Shown here: piece by piece, positions 6,963 to 14,384 of the stretch
Position numbering within the stretch: position 1 is the first letter of the stretch
Layout of the letters: the number at the start of each line of letters is the position of its first letter
Virus record (IMG/VR): IMGVR_UViG_3300012920_000001
Coordinates: 1-54,793 of that record
DNA: 54,793 nt
Source of the DNA: a virus
Reading direction: 5' to 3' (one strand)
Translations under genes and position numbers: made by a program
The notes under the pieces: generated by a model
Seen by the model: the letters and a program-made list of their open reading frames with translations, nothing else
Database searches by the model: none
Told to the model about the DNA's origin: nothing

Positions 6963-8779
6963 GCACTTGGGTATTTGATGTTGAGGTCTATCCTAACTGC
7001 ACGTTATTTCTAGCTAAGTGTATTGAGACAAATGAACGGCAGTCGATCTGGCACAGTGAGTCTGGGTCAGCTACTCGGTTGCGTGTATTCGTCGGTGACA
7101 AAGATAAAACGTTTGTAGGTTTCAATAGCTATCATTATGACAGTGTTATTGTTTCTGCTTGGTGTAAAGGCTTAGACACCGAGACAATCAAACGAATAAG
7201 TGACGCAATTATCGTTGAAGGTATTTCCTCGTTCCAAATCAAAACCGAATATAAACTGAACGATGTCTTAAACGATCACATTGATTTGATTGAAGTTGCA
7301 CCAAGTTTTGTCGGGCTTAAAGCCTATGGAGCACGAATGAATATGCCGATGCTCCAAGATCTACCCTATGATCCCAATGCAGATTTAGACGATGACCAAC
7401 AAAATATTTTGGAGTCATATTGCCTTAATGACATAGCAACGACCGAGCAATTATTCAAACGACTGGAACCGGAGCTAGAACTTCGACTGCAAATGTCGAA
7501 GCAATATGGCATCGACCTCCGAAGCAAGTCAGATAGTCAAATGGCTGAACAAGCATTTAAAAAAACGTTGAAATTGAAATCTTATGAAGTGCCAATTCCA
7601 AACTCGATCACCTACGATCCACCGGAATATCTCAAAATGGACTTTGCAGGCACGCAATCTGTTTTAGAAGATATTGCTGACATGAAATTTTATGTCGATA
7701 AAAAGTCCGGTCATGTTAAAATGCCTGACAGTTTGGATAAATTAGAAGTCTATACACGGACGGGAAGTTATAAGCTTGGCATCGGGGGATTGCATTCGAC
7801 CCATGATAAACGGGTTACTCACCTCGCACGCGACGAATTAATCTACGAGATCGATGCGGCCAGTTTTTATCCAACGATTATTCTTAACGGAAATCTATCA
7901 CCATCGCACATCGGGGATCGTTTCATTAACGAGTATCGTCGTATCTATGATGAACGTATCCAAGCAAAAAGCAAAGGTGATAAGGTTACGGCAGACACTT
8001 TAAAAATTAGTTTGAATGGCACCTTTGGTAAGTTAGCTAGTCCTCATAGCATCCTGTATGCTCCAGACCTTATGTTAGCTGTCACAATGACAGGACAATT
8101 TACTTTGTTGATGCTCATTGAAATGTTAGAGCGCGAAGGTGTTACCGTGCTATCTGCAAACACTGATGGTATCGTAATTCGTGTTGCAGACTATAATGAA
8201 CAAAGCGTCCGGTGGTGCGTGCAAGAATTTGAAGAGTTGAGTGGTTTTACTTTTGAATATACACCATACGAAAAAATTGCGTTTAAAGATGTTAACAACT
8301 ACATCGCAGTCAAAAAAGACAAAACAGTTAAGGCCAAAGGCATTTACGCTCCGGTGTCATTGCGAAAAAATCCCACTGCCCCAGTGTGTGCTTATGCTGT
8401 AGGTCAGTGGCTTGCCCGTGGCACGAGCTTTGAGCGAACCATAGAAAAGGCTTCATTTGATATGTTCATCACTGCCAGAAACGTAGCTGGTGGTGGGGTA
8501 CAAGGTGGTAAATATTTGGGCAAGGTTGTCCGGTGGTATCAGTCAAACAAAACAACAGACCCGATTCTGTACGCAAAAAATAATAATAAAGTTCCAAAGT
8601 CAGACGGAGCACAAGCTTGTATGCACGTTGTTCCGAGTGATTGGTCAGAAAAGCCTGACGATTTGGATACACAGTGGTACATCAACGAATGCATCGACAT
8701 AGCACATAATATCGGTGCCGAGCACTTTCTTGATGTGACAGAAATTTTCATGGCAAATTTTGGAGTTAGAAATGGCTAA
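6959..8779 (+). CDS. Family B DNA polymerase
   Basis: This 606-residue protein is the replicative DNA polymerase. The 3'-5' exonuclease domain shows Exo I FDVEVY (D7, E9), Exo II GFNSYHYD (N56, D61) and Exo III YCLND (Y154, D158). The YxGG-like LGIGGL follows at 273-278. The polymerase domain has motif A EIDAASFYP (D299), motif B KISLNGTFG (K349 to G357) and motif C SANTDGI (D403). Motif C reads N-T-D-G rather than the usual D-T-D-S; the catalytic second Asp is kept. It is short for the family. The ATG at 6959 is chosen over 6950 because it has GGAG upstream and overlaps the preceding stop. Confidence 0.92.
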   Translation: MSTWVFDVEVYPNCTLFLAKCIETNERQSIWHSESGSATRLRVFVGDKDKTFVGFNSYHYDSVIVSAWCKGLDTETIKRISDAIIVEGISSFQIKTEYKLNDVLNDHIDLIEVAPSFVGLKAYGARMNMPMLQDLPYDPNADLDDDQQNILESYCLNDIATTEQLFKRLEPELELRLQMSKQYGIDLRSKSDSQMAEQAFKKTLKLKSYEVPIPNSITYDPPEYLKMDFAGTQSVLEDIADMKFYVDKKSGHVKMPDSLDKLEVYTRTGSYKLGIGGLHSTHDKRVTHLARDELIYEIDAASFYPTIILNGNLSPSHIGDRFINEYRRIYDERIQAKSKGDKVTADTLKISLNGTFGKLASPHSILYAPDLMLAVTMTGQFTLLMLIEMLEREGVTVLSANTDGIVIRVADYNEQSVRWCVQEFEELSGFTFEYTPYEKIAFKDVNNYIAVKKDKTVKAKGIYAPVSLRKNPTAPVCAYAVGQWLARGTSFERTIEKASFDMFITARNVAGGGVQGGKYLGKVVRWYQSNKTTDPILYAKNNNKVPKSDGAQACMHVVPSDWSEKPDDLDTQWYINECIDIAHNIGAEHFLDVTEIFMANFGVRNG

Positions 8780-9086
8780 AGTTTATATTGTCCAAGCTCA
8801 CAATAATAAGGATATGTCGGATGCCAAACGACACGGAGAACTACACGTTTTATACCCCAACCACATACATCGACCATACGACACTGATTACCTGACAGGC
8901 GTTGCTCATACTCAATTGAGGGATTTTTGTGAGGATGATTTTTTACTGCTACTCGGTGATCCCGCTATTTGTGGGATGGTAACCAAAGTGGCATCTGAGT
9001 ATTCCCCAGTGGTACGGATGCTAAGTTGGAACCGGATCAAACAAGAGTATCACGAGGTAGCATGGGATTTTGCAGATGCGGATTGA
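8772..9086 (+). CDS. Unknown protein
   Basis: The 104-residue product has no domain I recognise. It starts MAKVYIVQAHNNKDMSDAKRHGEL and has the alternating strands and helices of a small alpha/beta protein, with a central acidic stretch (CEDDFLLLLGDPAI). The ATG at 8772 is chosen because GGAG lies 6 bases upstream. It overlaps the end of the polymerase gene by 8 bases, which implies coupling. It lies between polymerase and recombination genes, so a replication role is likely. Confidence 0.6.
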   Translation: MAKVYIVQAHNNKDMSDAKRHGELHVLYPNHIHRPYDTDYLTGVAHTQLRDFCEDDFLLLLGDPAICGMVTKVASEYSPVVRMLSWNRIKQEYHEVAWDFADAD

Positions 9087-9115
9087 CAACCGCTTATTTC
9101 ATAAAGGAGAAAAAA

Positions 9116-9868
9116 ATGTCAAAAAAGAAGGCTGACTTTGAAAGTCAATTAAGAAGAGGTAAACAAAAAAAACCGCCTCGCATTTGTATCTATGGAGATC
9201 ACGGGATTGGAAAGTCAACATTGGCTAGTCACTTCCCAGATCCAATCTTCATAAGCACTGAGGACGGTCTAGACACACTGGACGTTGTTTCATTTGAACG
9301 TGCGGAGTCTGCAACAACGGTTGCTGAAAACATTCAGACTTTATTGTCTGGGGAGCATACTTTCAAAACGTGTGTGATCGACTCCGTTGATTGGCTTGTC
9401 GAGCCTTTGATCGTTAAATCCGTTGAAGATACTTATGACGCAAAGGAGTTGTCATACGGTAGGGATAAGGTCAAAGTATGTGAGGAATTTCGTGAGATCC
9501 TTCAGGGTCTTGATTATCTTCGGGAGCACCGTGGGATGAATGTTGTGTTAATAGCTCACAGTGCAGTCATAAAATTCGAAGATCCTCGCACGGAACCGTT
9601 CGATAAATATGAACCTAAGTTGCCAAAGTATTGTAACTCTCTGTTGCAAGAGTGGGTTGATGCTTTGTGCTTTGCAGCATTCGACGTTGTAATCCGCAAG
9701 TCGGATACTGGGTTCAACACAACGAAAAACCGTGGGGTATCGAGTGGTGATCGTTTCTTACACTTCCAACCCAACCCAGCTTTCGCCGCCAAAAATCGTT
9801 TTGATTGTCCTGATAAGATCGAAATGAATTTTGACAATTTATCTGAAGTCATCCCAGTATTTAGCTAA
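9116..9868 (+). CDS. Sak4-like RecA-fold ATPase (phage nucleotide-binding protein)
   Basis: The 250-residue protein has Walker A YGDHGIGKST (26-35) and Walker-B-like residues in CVIDSVDWLVE, with a later VVLIAHS strand. This is the pattern of phage AAA/RecA-core proteins of the Sak4 type, which promote annealing and recombination of single-stranded DNA with a partner SSB. The DUF669-type gene that follows is the usual partner. The start at 9116 has AAAGGAGA upstream and replaces an upstream ATG at 9026 that lies in the previous gene. Confidence 0.82.
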   Translation: MSKKKADFESQLRRGKQKKPPRICIYGDHGIGKSTLASHFPDPIFISTEDGLDTLDVVSFERAESATTVAENIQTLLSGEHTFKTCVIDSVDWLVEPLIVKSVEDTYDAKELSYGRDKVKVCEEFREILQGLDYLREHRGMNVVLIAHSAVIKFEDPRTEPFDKYEPKLPKYCNSLLQEWVDALCFAAFDVVIRKSDTGFNTTKNRGVSSGDRFLHFQPNPAFAAKNRFDCPDKIEMNFDNLSEVIPVFS

Positions 9869-9878
9869 GGAGATAGTT

Positions 9879-10355
9879 ATGCCTAAATTTGGATTTAACC
9901 CAAGTGAGGTTGCACCTCAAGAACCAATGAGCTTTGAATTGTTACCCAAAGGTGAATACACTCTTCGGGCTACAGATGCCGAAGAACGTCCAACTAAAAA
10001 CAATGGTGAATTGATTGCTGTTACGTTTGAGGTAGCATCCGGTTCGTATGAAGGACGCAAAATCTGGTTTCAATTTAATACTAAAAATGCATCAGAAACA
10101 GCCGAGCGCATTGGTCATCAACAATTAGTTGCGTGGGCTACAGCGTGCGGTAAACCGGAAGCAGATGACACAGATGATCTGTTAGAAAGACCGTTTCAAG
10201 CTAATATCGTTATTGAAAAAGGCACTAACGGTTATGCTGATAAAAACAAGATCGCCTCGTTTCTGTTTTCCAAATCTAAGGCCAAGGCTCCAGTAGCGAA
10301 GTCTGAACCACCAAAGAAAGAAACTAACGGTGGTAGTAAATGGAAAATTGATTAA
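9879..10355 (+). CDS. DUF669-type single-stranded DNA-binding protein
   Basis: The 158-residue protein matches the small phage family next to Sak4-like ATPases: PMSFELLPKGEYTLRATDAE, then EGRKIWFQFNTKNASETAERIGHQQL with a beta-rich core, and a disordered Lys/Pro-rich tail. These proteins are thought to act as SSB-like partners in recombination. The start at 9879 has AAGGAGA upstream. A strong hairpin follows the stop at 10355. Confidence 0.78.
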   Translation: MPKFGFNPSEVAPQEPMSFELLPKGEYTLRATDAEERPTKNNGELIAVTFEVASGSYEGRKIWFQFNTKNASETAERIGHQQLVAWATACGKPEADDTDDLLERPFQANIVIEKGTNGYADKNKIASFLFSKSKAKAPVAKSEPPKKETNGGSKWKID

Positions 10356-10361
10356 ACAAAC

Positions 10362-10390
10362 GCCCGTGGTGAAAGCCACGGGCATCTTTC
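10362..10390 (+). terminator. Hairpin, likely terminator
   Basis: GCCCGTGG (10362-10369) pairs perfectly with CCACGGGC (10376-10383) over a 6-base loop. It is followed by ATCTTTCT, a weak T tract, so termination is probably partial. It lies in the 46-base gap between the DUF669-type and Cas4-like genes and would lower expression of the two genes after it. Confidence 0.65.
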
Positions 10391-10401
10391 TGGATTGAGT
10401 T

Positions 10402-11229
10402 ATGGTTGCTATACCACCATCAGTTGAAAAACAAATTATCAAAAATATTTATCAGTCCTATCAAAAAAATCAGCCACTGTATTTTACTCGGTTAGGTGCA
10501 TCAAGCATTGGCACCGAATGTATCCGAAAGATATATTTTCAATGGCGTAACTTTGCCAAAAAACAATTGGACGGACGCATACTCCGTCTGTTTGAAACCG
10601 GATATATACAAGAAGATCGTATTATAAAAGATCTGCATAACTCTGGCTTAGAAGTCTGGGCAGTTGATGAATATGGCAGTCAGTTTGAATTTACAGACTC
10701 GACGGGTCATTTTGTCTGTCGGGCTGATGGCGTTGTGCGTAACGTGCCTCGTAACTCTGAGGCTCACTTGCTTGAAGTAAAAACTCATAACAAAAAAAGT
10801 TTCAGTGCTTTGCAACGTCACGGTGTAAAAGAATCAAAACCGGAGCACTATGCCCAAGTTCAAATCAGTATGGCGTTGGGAAATTTTCAACGTGGTCTTT
10901 ACGTTGCAGTGTGTAAAGATGACGAACAATTCTACGTGGAGCGTATTAAACCAAGTGCAAGAGATCAAAAGAACTTACAGAAACGCATTACATCGCTGTT
11001 AAACGCCCATATGAGGCCGACAGGCATCAGTGATGACGGAAGTGCATTTCAGTGTAAATGGTGTGATATGCGTAGCGTTTGTATCAAAGAAGAAAAACCA
11101 CTGGTGCATTGTAGAACTTGCCAAAATTCTATACCAAGTCATAATGGGGAATGGCATTGCACTTTGCATGATGCGACTTTGACCCCACAGAATCAACTCG
11201 TTGGTTGCGAGGATTATACAGCGTTATGA
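10402..11229 (+). CDS. Cas4-like PD-(D/E)XK nuclease with iron-sulfur cysteines
   Basis: The 275-residue protein is a RecB-family nuclease that probably trims DNA ends in recombination. D109 (in CRADGVV), E125 and K127 (in LLEVKTH) form the PD-(D/E)XK site, and YAQVQISMAL gives the motif IV Gln. Cys40 with C218-x2-C221-x5-C227 matches the 4Fe-4S cluster of Cas4 and AddB. A further C/H-rich segment after residue 235 may bind zinc. It has no CRISPR array or other Cas gene nearby, so a role in adaptation is not supported. Its stop overlaps the RuvC-like start. Confidence 0.82.
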   Translation: MVAIPPSVEKQIIKNIYQSYQKNQPLYFTRLGASSIGTECIRKIYFQWRNFAKKQLDGRILRLFETGYIQEDRIIKDLHNSGLEVWAVDEYGSQFEFTDSTGHFVCRADGVVRNVPRNSEAHLLEVKTHNKKSFSALQRHGVKESKPEHYAQVQISMALGNFQRGLYVAVCKDDEQFYVERIKPSARDQKNLQKRITSLLNAHMRPTGISDDGSAFQCKWCDMRSVCIKEEKPLVHCRTCQNSIPSHNGEWHCTLHDATLTPQNQLVGCEDYTAL

Positions 11230-11714
11230 TTACGATTGGCATAGATCCGGGTCTGAGAGGGGCCATTGGAATCCTAGATAATGGACAGTTTAAATCCGTA
11301 CACGACATGCCAGTGATGAATAAAGGTGGTGGTAAGGTCAAATGGGAAGTTGATGTGTCAGCTACGATCAACTTACTACGACAAAATAGTCGTAAGGAAG
11401 GTGAACCTGAAGATTTTATTTCGTGCGCTATTGAACGAGTTAACGCCCATCCGGGTCAGGGAGTTTCAAGCGTATTTAGCTTGGGTGATTCTTTCGGCAC
11501 TGCTCGTGCTTGCGTGGCTAGTTGCCGATTCGAGTTGCGTTATGTGATGCCCCAAGTGTGGAAAAAACATTTTGGATTATCGGCAGATAAAGAACAGGCC
11601 AGAGCAGTTGCCCTGACCTTGTTTCCCGATGCTCCAATTAATTTAAAAAAGCACGCAGACCGAGCCGAGTCCTTGTTGATGGCTAGGTGGTTGTGGGAGA
11701 CGGAGTTTGAATAG
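11226..11714 (+). CDS. RuvC-like Holliday junction resolvase
   Basis: The 162-residue protein has the RuvC/RNase H fold: first strand ITIGIDPGLRGAIGIL with catalytic D7, an acidic residue in AIERV (E70) and the C-terminal HADRAESLLMA with D145 and E148. These enzymes cut four-way DNA junctions before packaging. The ATG at 11226 overlaps the preceding TGA, and the earlier ATG at 11205 lies inside that gene. Its last 32 bases overlap the oppositely oriented Mom-like gene. Confidence 0.85.
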   Translation: MITIGIDPGLRGAIGILDNGQFKSVHDMPVMNKGGGKVKWEVDVSATINLLRQNSRKEGEPEDFISCAIERVNAHPGQGVSSVFSLGDSFGTARACVASCRFELRYVMPQVWKKHFGLSADKEQARAVALTLFPDAPINLKKHADRAESLLMARWLWETEFE

Positions 11715-12351
11715 GTTGCTTTGGATAGCTATCCAAAATTTTATACCTCAACGCTTTTCTTAAATCCTTTTTCTCGCGTTTGCTTCCTAGAAAGTAAATG
11801 TATCGATGTTTTTGAGATCGCTCTACAACCTCATATTTTTCTGGGTCAGCTATCCGTTCTTCTAACGTGCTCTGTGACACGATAGTCTTAGAGTGCAAAT
11901 TAGAGCCACGGACAACCCATTCAGTTCTTTTGGCACTTATACCAGTGTAAACAAAATTGAGTGCTTGATAGATCACTCCTGTATGGTCTTGAGCCGTATC
12001 AGCGTAGGAGACAACTACTTTTGGTCTTGGCAATAGTTTAAGAGCACGACTAACCAGAAAAGACGCTTCGTTTTTCAAATTGTCACGAAGCACAAGTCGG
12101 TTGAGTTCGATGACGTTTTCCTTGTGTTCCACGCCACAGACCCCCTCACACAACGAGGGTGATGGTGGTGTACCAAAAGAAACAATCCCCACAAGTGGCC
12201 CGATACGGAACAAGTCGTGAGGATTGTCACCCTTTTTAAATAACCCAAATGCCCAACTTATAGAGGGTACTCGCCTCGCATAGTGGATATCCAATATGAA
12301 AGGCAAGCAATCTCTATAGTTGATAGGCTCGACGTTATATTCGCTCTCCAT
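11683..12351 (-). CDS. Mom-like DNA modification protein
   Basis: The 222-residue protein resembles phage Mu Mom, the GNAT-fold enzyme that modifies adenine in phage DNA to resist restriction. Shared features include SLCEGVCG near residue 85, NVIELNRLVLRDNL, ASFLVSRALKLLP and VVSYADTAQDHTGVIYQALNFVY. It lies 2 bases after the zinc-motif gene in a two-gene operon run by the promoter at 13177-13205. It faces and overlaps the RuvC-like gene, with no terminator between. The exact modification and target site are not known. Confidence 0.8.
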   Translation of the reverse strand: MESEYNVEPINYRDCLPFILDIHYARRVPSISWAFGLFKKGDNPHDLFRIGPLVGIVSFGTPPSPSLCEGVCGVEHKENVIELNRLVLRDNLKNEASFLVSRALKLLPRPKVVVSYADTAQDHTGVIYQALNFVYTGISAKRTEWVVRGSNLHSKTIVSQSTLEERIADPEKYEVVERSQKHRYIYFLGSKREKKDLRKALRYKILDSYPKQPIQTPSPTTT

Positions 12352-12353
12352 TC

Positions 12354-13148
12354 TTAATTGCTCACTTGAGAAATGACAGCTTTTCTTGGTCTTTTAAAAA
12401 ACCCAAACTTAGCATCTTTTTCAGACGGTGTTACAGATGCTGTAAAAGTAATATGATCACCTTTACCAACGGTTAGAAGTTTACCCTCTTCATTGAAAAT
12501 GGTTGGCACAGAACCCCAAACTACAAAACCGTTTCGATGATCTTTTACTGTCATTTTTGCGACTTGACCAAATCGAGTATCTTTCAAAGCAACTTTAAGC
12601 ACTTCACCAGAAACATTAACTGTTCCCGTTGGTACATCTTGAGCTTTGGCTTTTTCCTTAGCCCATTGCGCTTCACGCTCTGCTTGCTTTTCTGCAAATG
12701 TCAAACCACCAGTAATTTCACGCTGTCTTGCTAACCTTTTTTCTACACGAAGAGCATCTCTTTCCTCTCTCTTTCTACGGGCTGTCTCGCGTCTTTTTGC
12801 ACGAGTTTCAGGAGAGGTTTTGAAAGCACGTTTTCCAACACCGCCACAGTCCCAACATTTTTTGTCTAATACACCCCATGCGACAAAACCTATACCATCA
12901 CATTTGCCACAATTCTCCCACCAAACTTTTTTGACTTTTTCACCAAGGCCAGTACCGTTACATGGCTCACAAATTTTGCCAACAATAGGTCCAGCTTTGT
13001 TAGCTCTAGAAAATTCAATAAGGTGTTCTGATCCAACCCTTGCAAAAAGATCAATTTTCGTAAAACCCTTACCCTCACACTTCAAGCATGATTTGATGTC
13101 GAGTCCGTCTTGATTGTTATCTGGAATGTTATGTTTCGTGCAAGTCAT
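12354..13148 (-). CDS. Protein with four DnaJ-type zinc motifs
   Basis: The 264-residue protein has four CxxCxGxG-like motifs: C21/C24, C60/C63, C80/C83 and C98/C101. This is the DnaJ cysteine-rich domain pattern, without a J domain. A long basic helix (about 115-165) and a beta-rich C-terminal domain (about 185-264, perhaps OB-like) follow. It may bind nucleic acid or partner proteins. The start at 13148 is chosen for the ACGGAGA site and promoter above it. It directly precedes the Mom-like gene, as zinc-binding Com precedes mom in Mu, though it does not resemble Com in sequence. Confidence 0.75.
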   Translation of the reverse strand: MTCTKHNIPDNNQDGLDIKSCLKCEGKGFTKIDLFARVGSEHLIEFSRANKAGPIVGKICEPCNGTGLGEKVKKVWWENCGKCDGIGFVAWGVLDKKCWDCGGVGKRAFKTSPETRAKRRETARRKREERDALRVEKRLARQREITGGLTFAEKQAEREAQWAKEKAKAQDVPTGTVNVSGEVLKVALKDTRFGQVAKMTVKDHRNGFVVWGSVPTIFNEEGKLLTVGKGDHITFTASVTPSEKDAKFGFFKRPRKAVISQVSN

Positions 13149-13176
13149 CTCAGTTCTCCGTTTCAAGTTATTCTTA

Positions 13177-13205
13177 TTTATAACAACTTCCGGAGTAGAT
13201 TGCAA
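13177..13205 (-). promoter_or_regulatory. Leftward promoter with operator in spacer (site 4)
   Basis: On the minus strand TTGCAA (13205-13200) and TATAAA (13182-13177) are 17 bases apart, with CTACTCCGGAAGT in the spacer (13198-13186). The leader AACTTGAAACGGAGAA matches sites 1 and 2. It drives the zinc-motif and Mom-like genes and lies directly after the lysozyme stop, about 6.7 kb from the other three copies. Confidence 0.75.
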
Positions 13206-13208
13206 GCA

Positions 13209-13673
13209 CTAACTAGACAAAAATAATTTTCTTTCTGCCATGCGTCTACGATGTAAACCACGGATAAATTTACCACTGGCATAAGACCACCGGGGAAATT
13301 CGTCAGGTGCCGTAGGGTCACCCCGTAGAACTTTTTTACGGAGTGTACTTGCACGGAGAGATCCGCTGCCAAGATTATATGCGAAACTAACCAGACTATC
13401 GAACTGGTTTTGCGTTAAATGACTACAAGGCACGAGCGTGAGCACTGCACGCTCATATGATACCAATTGTTGCCTTAATAGGCGTTCTGCTTCATCCTCG
13501 GACATCTCAGGGGTATTTTGAGTAACCCTACTACCATCAGCTAGGCGTGTACTACCCCAACCTATGGTCCACACTGCTGCGCTGCACTGGTATGGTTTCG
13601 AGCGAAAGCCCTCGAAAGCCTTTATGAGATCGATGCCACGGTCAGATGTCTTGGTTACTTTCTGGACATCCAT
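13209..13673 (-). CDS. Endolysin, GH24 lysozyme
   Basis: The 154-residue enzyme cuts peptidoglycan at lysis. The catalytic set E21-x8-C30-x5-T36 (AFEGFRSKPYQCSAAVWTIGWG) fits the E-8-D/C-5-T rule of T4-type phage lysozymes, with Cys in the middle position. No signal peptide or anchor is seen, so release depends on holin. The start at 13673 lies inside the holin gene's end; the frame stays open to 13790, but the extra part overlaps that gene. It is the last gene of the late block. Confidence 0.88.
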   Translation of the reverse strand: MDVQKVTKTSDRGIDLIKAFEGFRSKPYQCSAAVWTIGWGSTRLADGSRVTQNTPEMSEDEAERLLRQQLVSYERAVLTLVPCSHLTQNQFDSLVSFAYNLGSGSLRASTLRKKVLRGDPTAPDEFPRWSYASGKFIRGLHRRRMAERKLFLSS

Positions 13674-13939
13674 GCTTGCATACCGTAATAGGCACCAATA
13701 ATACCAGCCAGCGCCACAAACAGGGTTGATATCAACCCGGACAAGGCTGTAATGCGGCTGTCCGGAATTAACCCTGATAACAACACACAAGTTAGTAGAA
13801 CCATGACTACAAAACTAGCGATGGTAATCCTACTTTGTATCGTGTTTTTTTCGTGCAGGTCAGCAACCTGCACCTCTTCGGCAGTGATTATACCGTCACC
13901 ATCACGGTCCATTTCTTTTTCAAACTTGATAGCATTCAT
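13655..13939 (-). CDS. Holin-like membrane protein with EF-hand
   Basis: The 94-residue protein has two hydrophobic segments (about 41-58 and 64-84), the usual length and shape of a holin. Before them is a perfect EF-hand loop, DRDGDGIITAEE (D11, D13, D15, G16, I18, E22). It overlaps the lysozyme start by 19 bases. EF-hand loops bind calcium, so calcium-sensitive pore formation is a possible role. That is inferred. It overlaps the next gene by four bases, giving tight coupling. Confidence 0.7.
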   Translation of the reverse strand: MNAIKFEKEMDRDGDGIITAEEVQVADLHEKNTIQSRITIASFVVMVLLTCVLLSGLIPDSRITALSGLISTLFVALAGIIGAYYGMQAWMSRK

Positions 13940-14199
13940 GCTCTGGTCTTTCTATATTTTCTAGTTTTGCTTGCGATTTTAGTCGGTTGCTTAGAAAACT
14001 GTTTACCAGCTTTAGTTGCTTTACGTTTGGCAGCAGTCGTAGCCGCATATTCTTGGCTACTCAGACGCTTTATAGCTTTCTCCGGTAGGTAACGTTCACC
14101 AGTGGCCTTCGGCCCTTGTGTAGATGGTTTTCCTGATTTGGTTCGCCATTTTTGTTTACCCCAATCGGTTAGACTTTTTTGTCTAGGTGTTTTAGCCAT
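13936..14199 (-). CDS. Small highly basic protein
   Basis: The 87-residue product is extremely rich in Lys, Arg, Thr and Ala. It contains TGERYLPEKAIKRLSSQEYA, a segment seen in small basic proteins of other phages and large viruses but of unknown role. Such composition suits nucleic acid binding or packaging with the genome. Its start overlaps the stop of the next basic gene by one base. It sits within the lysis gene cluster, but nothing in it suggests a lysis role. Confidence 0.65.
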   Translation of the reverse strand: MAKTPRQKSLTDWGKQKWRTKSGKPSTQGPKATGERYLPEKAIKRLSSQEYAATTAAKRKATKAGKQFSKQPTKIASKTRKYRKTRA

Positions 14200-14384
14200 T
14201 AGGACTTATAACCCCCACCTGCTTCTTTATATTTCTTTGCAACCATTTGGGCTTTGCGTGCACTCCATTGACCGGGCCTACCACCTTTACCACTAGCCTT
14301 AACTGATTCAAATATCTTTTTTCTTAGTCCGGGTTTTGTGTAGTTGCCTGATTTATTTACGGTGCTTTTTTTTCTTGGAGCCAT
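14199..14384 (-). CDS. Small basic protein, PGQWSARKAQ-type
   Basis: The 61-residue protein begins with Lys-rich MAPRKKSTVNKSGNYTKP and contains GGRPGQWSARKAQMVAKKYK, a conserved-looking core that recurs with the neighbouring basic protein in phage genomes. No function is known. Its composition suggests binding to DNA or RNA. Both ends overlap neighbouring genes by one base, so it is translationally coupled. Confidence 0.65.
   Translation of the reverse strand: MAPRKKSTVNKSGNYTKPGLRKKIFESVKASGKGGRPGQWSARKAQMVAKKYKEAGGGYKS

Noticed and set aside
6950-8779. HMO-2011-type phage with family A DNA polymerase
   Set aside because: Genome size and DnaJ-type zinc motifs recall that group, but the polymerase here has family B motifs and the zinc motifs are in a separate protein. 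I do not assign the phage to that group.
10402-11229. CRISPR-associated Cas4
   Set aside because: The nuclease has Cas4-like cysteines, but no CRISPR array, Cas1 or Cas2 is present. The neighbours are recombination genes.
12646-13113. 155-codon plus-strand open frame
   Set aside because: It is the complement of the zinc-motif gene, which has the promoter, ribosome-binding site and clear CxxCxGxG motifs.
4914-13205. MerR-type operators
   Set aside because: Palindromes between -35 and -10 are like MerR sites, but three of the four spacers are 17 bases, not 19-20, and no MerR-type gene is visible. The similarity is only in position.
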